A DNA stretch of 64,000 nucleotides from Lepus europaeus (Eukaryota > Chordata > Mammalia > Lagomorpha > Leporidae): positions 54,228,474-54,292,473 of the forward strand of contig NC_084843.1 in the NCBI RefSeq assembly GCF_033115175.1, read 5' to 3'. The position numbers and the translations under genes are program-made. Below the pieces are notes generated by a model, which saw only the letters and a list, made by a program, of their open reading frames with translations, searched no databases and was not told the origin of the DNA. Every line of letters starts with the position of its first letter. The stretch's first letter is position 1. Shown piece by piece: positions 61,420 through 64,000 of the stretch.

Positions 61420-62217
61420 CCATTTTCCTGCCTGTCAGCAAATATTATTCTCTTCAATTTTTCAAGCCTGGTAATAGTAAAGTTATACTTGATTTTTATT
61501 TAATTTGCATTTTCCTGACCACTTTTGTGTATTTTGTTTGTTGGCAAATGGATTTCCTTTTGTCACTTGATCATTCATTTTTGTCAGTATTTCTATTGGA
61601 TTGTCTTTTTGTCGTCCACTTGCAAGTGCTTTTTCTATGTGTATTAATCCTTTGCCATCTGCATTACAAATATATTTTATAAATCTACTTTTAACTTACT
61701 TTGTTGTATTTTCTATGTACAAGAATTTAAAATTTTATATAGTAAAATGCGCATTTTCTATAAAAATTATGTTATATAATATTGAAGACATTCATATAAG
61801 AACAGTATCGTAACTCACGATCATAACATCTACCTTAAAGTATACCTTAATATATAAAATACATGTTAGCATGCTAAACGTGAGGTGTACCTCTCACCAA
61901 AGGTATCTTCTTCTCCTACCTCTAGAATCATCAACTGTGCTTATTATTACTATACATTTTCTTCTACTTTTATCATTCTATCTATTCTCAAGGTAAAATA
62001 GTATTACTTTTCAACTACTGAATTCTAAATCAAGGTAATCACATTATATATAGTCTGTAGGTTACATTTTTGCATAACACTATGCTTTTGAGATTCATCA
62101 ATATTTAACCACATAGTTCTAACTTATTCATTTTATCTGTAATACAATATGAATTTAGCACACTTTATCCTTTTGATTGTTGAAGGACAACTTCAGTTGT
62201 TTCCAAATTTCTACGCA
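61420..62217 (-). mobile_element. Old L1 fragments in antisense
   Basis: 61490-61760 (TTTAATTTGCATTTTCCTGACC, GGATTGTCTTTTTGTCG) and 62080-62217 (GAGATTCATCAATATTTAACC, GTTGAAGGACAACTTCAGTTGTTTCC) read as the complement of L1 ORF2 text. The piece between is unclear. Confidence 0.5.
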
Positions 62218-62382
62218 GTCTGCATTCTGTAGCTAAGGATTCTGCACCTGCAGATTCAACCAGATTTTAAATATTTGAAAAAATAATGCCTGCACTAAAC
62301 ATTTACAGAATTTTCCTATCATTATTCCTTCAACTATACAGCATAACAATTGTATATATATCATTTATATGGTATTAGGTAC

Positions 62383-62388
62383 TTAATC
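62383..62388 (+). repeat. Left 6-bp target duplication of the solo LTR
   Basis: TTAATC, repeated exactly at 62878-62883. Confidence 0.85.
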
Positions 62389-62877
62389 TGCGGGGCATGA
62401 GCGCGGCCATGGCACGGCCAGGCCAGGCCCGGGGCTCCGCATGCGCAGCTGCCCCCGGGTGCCCCAACCCGAGCTGAGCGGAACAAGGAGCCGTGGGGAG
62501 CTGAGTAAGATGGCACCCAGATGAAGTAAGATGGGCGGAATCCAAAGTTGTTTACCACTAAAACTAATTGGCTGCGCAACATCAGGGGAGGTAACAAAAC
62601 TAGTAACAAGTGTATAGACATAGGGCTAGTCCTATAGAAATCCCCCCGTAAGGTGATTTTTTAAGTGATTGGTTGGTCCTTAGCCCTGCCCCAATGACTG
62701 CAGTTTTATGCTATAAAAGGTTCTGTTACGCACAAAGTAAATGAGTCCTTGCTACTAGACTTGGATCCCCGCTGCGTCTGACTGTCTCTAGGATCAGGAG
62801 GCTGGGGAACGGGCGAGCGGTGCACTCACCTTTCCTCGGACCCAGTCCATCCTGTATGGGTGGACTAAGACCCTGCA
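62389..62877. mobile_element. Solo LTR of a class II (ERVK-like) endogenous retrovirus
   Basis: 489 bp bounded by TG...CA with short inverted ends (TGCGGGG and CCCTGCA), flanked by identical 6-bp repeats. Six-base duplications are typical of class II/betaretrovirus-like elements. It is far more GC- and CpG-rich than its surroundings. Reading plus, CTATAAAAGG at 62711-62720 is a TATA box and AGTAAA at 62736-62741 a possible poly(A) signal, followed by a U5-like GC-rich end, so the LTR is probably plus-oriented. No internal retroviral sequence adjoins it, meaning the provirus was reduced by LTR-LTR recombination. Confidence 0.8.
62711..62720 (+). promoter_or_regulatory. TATA box in the solo LTR
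   Basis: CTATAAAAGG in the U3/R region of the LTR. Transcriptional activity is unknown. Confidence 0.55.
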
Positions 62878-62883
62878 TTAATC
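62878..62883 (+). repeat. Right 6-bp target duplication of the solo LTR
   Basis: TTAATC, identical to 62383-62388. Confidence 0.85.
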
Positions 62884-62944
62884 CAGAGATGATTTAAAGT
62901 GTACAGGTGGATGTGTGTCGGTTTTATGTAAATATTACCCCTTT

Positions 62945-63063
62945 GATGGGAGATGGAGTGGGAGATGGGATGGTTGTGGGTGGGAGGGAGGTTATGGGGG
63001 GAAAAAGCTGCTATAATCCAAAAGTTGTACTTTGGAAATTTATATTTATTAAATAAGTTAAAA
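62945..63063 (+). mobile_element. Lagomorph L1 3' end (copy 4), heavily 5'-truncated
   Basis: Only about 119 bp: the G-rich tract GGGTGGGAGGGAGGTTATGGGGG, GTTGTACTTTGGAAATTTATA and TTATTAAATAAGTT. Flanked by AATATTACCCCTTT (62931-62944) and AATACTACCCCTTT (63064-63077), a 14-bp duplication with one change in the Tigger sequence. This is the best local evidence that the family spreads by target-primed reverse transcription. Confidence 0.8.
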
Positions 63064-63140
63064 AATACTACCCCTTTTTAACAATGGACTTGAGCATCTG
63101 TGGATTTTGGTAACCTCAGAGGACCCAGGAACAATTCTTT

Positions 63141-63379
63141 GAGAATGCTGTAATTACAAATGATAATTCCATGATCATTCTTGAGCTCCTCTCTTTGTGA
63201 ATATGCATGAGAAATTTCCAAATGGTAAACATACAAAGGATGTACCAAACTTCAGGATTTGGATTCATTGCCTAAGTATTGAACAAAGTAATTCATCAGT
63301 ACACACTCCCATTTTTTCCATAACCGAGTCTCTTGCTGCATATTTTCACAAACACTTATTGCGATTGAAGTTTTGTCTT
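63141..63379. other. Unassigned spacer
   Basis: Short AT-rich stretch, no feature supported. Confidence 0.35.
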
Positions 63380-64000
63380 ATCACAAACCTTTATCAGTGT
63401 GAAATAGTATTTAATTATGAGTTTAGTTAGCATTTCCCTAAGTATGAATGAAGTAAAGCATTTTTTGATAGTTTGTTAGTTGCTTGGGTATCTTGATCAC
63501 TAGTTGATCATAAAATTCACTGCTTTTCAAACTGAGTCATTTATGTTATTTGTACTGATTTTTTGGAATTCCTTATTGTGGATATTTATTCTTTATGATT
63601 AACACAAATCTCTGCCCTGTCTCTTGTATTAGCCTGCTTTTCCATATATTTAATAAATTTTGATAAAGTAAAATTTTAAATTTTATTATGGCTCAGTTAC
63701 TGTTTTTCTGTTCCGTTTAAGGTATCTTTCCCTACCCTCAAAGTAACAAAAATTTCCTGTCATATTTTCTTCTAAACATTTTGAGTGTGTGATGTTGATT
63801 TTGTGTAGAGTGAACGTTGAGTCCAAAAATCAATTTCTTTCAAAATTGATCCCATCATCAATTTCTCTAAAAATATTTTCTTTAGCCTTTCAGAATTTTG
63901 CCAGAATTATAACATTTGCTTATCCTTGTTATAATCTTTCCTAAAAATGATAATTAAATCTCCTTAATTCCATCTTGTATTTATTTTTCCTCTATCTCCT
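63380..64000 (-). mobile_element. Old L1 in antisense, runs off the window
   Basis: TTTATCAGTGTGAAATAGTATTTAATTATGAG, TTAGCATTTCCCTAAGTATGAATG, then CCCTACCCTCAAAGTAACAAAAATTTCC and TTTTCTTCTAAACATTTTGAG follow the complement of L1 ORF2 in order. Stops are abundant. Confidence 0.6.

Larger units (their letters stand above)
62235..63140. mobile_element. Tigger-type DNA transposon fragment, split twice
   Basis: CTGCACCTGCAGATTCAACCAG, AACATTTACAGAATTTTCC, GGTATTAGGTACTTAATC, CAGAGATGATTTAAAGTGTACAGG and GACTTGAGCATCTGTGGATTTTGG form the familiar Tigger (pogo-like) terminal sequence once two inserts are set aside: the solo LTR (62389-62877) and the L1 3' end (62945-63063). No transposase coding remains. 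Confidence 0.65.

Overview
This is vertebrate nuclear DNA, almost certainly lagomorph and most likely rabbit (Oryctolagus cuniculus). It is AT-rich, with no operons and no long conventional genes. It carries about 22 copies of the tRNA-derived lagomorph C-repeat SINE (CSINE), whose young copies share a body around GGCTGGCACC...CACTAGGCTAATC and a CT-rich tail ending TGCCTGTCAAA. It also carries lagomorph L1 3' ends with a G-rich polypurine tract and a terminal AATAAA. The window reads as intergenic or intronic sequence built from layered retroelement insertions. Repeat family names come from remembered consensus sequences; no search was run.

Layout. 1-4.1 kb holds a decayed L1 ORF2 fragment broken by SINEs, then two lagomorph L1 3'-UTR pieces in a row. 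4.1-6.5 kb holds a mariner-like palindrome, a MIR and an old L1 containing a SINE nested in a SINE. 6.5-22.6 kb is mostly undistinguished, with L1 fragments on both strands (11.5, 13.6-14.6, 15.9-16.5, 17.2-18.9 kb). 22.9-27.5 kb is the longest L1, reading from the ORF1/ORF2 region to the 3' UTR but lacking the reverse-transcriptase core. 27.6-37.6 kb is repeat-poor and includes one short exon-like reading frame on the minus strand (29487-29606) followed by AT-rich, 3'-UTR-like sequence. 37.6-54.7 kb has scattered SINEs, an antisense fragment resembling an endogenous retrovirus, and an L2. 54.7-56.3 kb is a three-layer nest: an old SINE split by an L1 3' end, itself split by a complete processed copy of COA4. 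61.4-64 kb is antisense L1 plus a Tigger-type DNA transposon split by a solo LTR and by an L1 3' end.

The only full protein-coding frame I can name is the COA4 retrocopy at 55401-55664: 87 codons, start and stop present, and all four cysteines of the twin CX9C fold in place. A near-identical 14-bp target duplication and an A-tail show that it arrived by L1-mediated retroposition. Whether it is expressed cannot be told from this window. The cleanest mobile-element signature is the 489-bp solo LTR at 62389-62877 with a perfect 6-bp target duplication. I found no CRISPR array, tRNA, rRNA or previously undescribed gene system.
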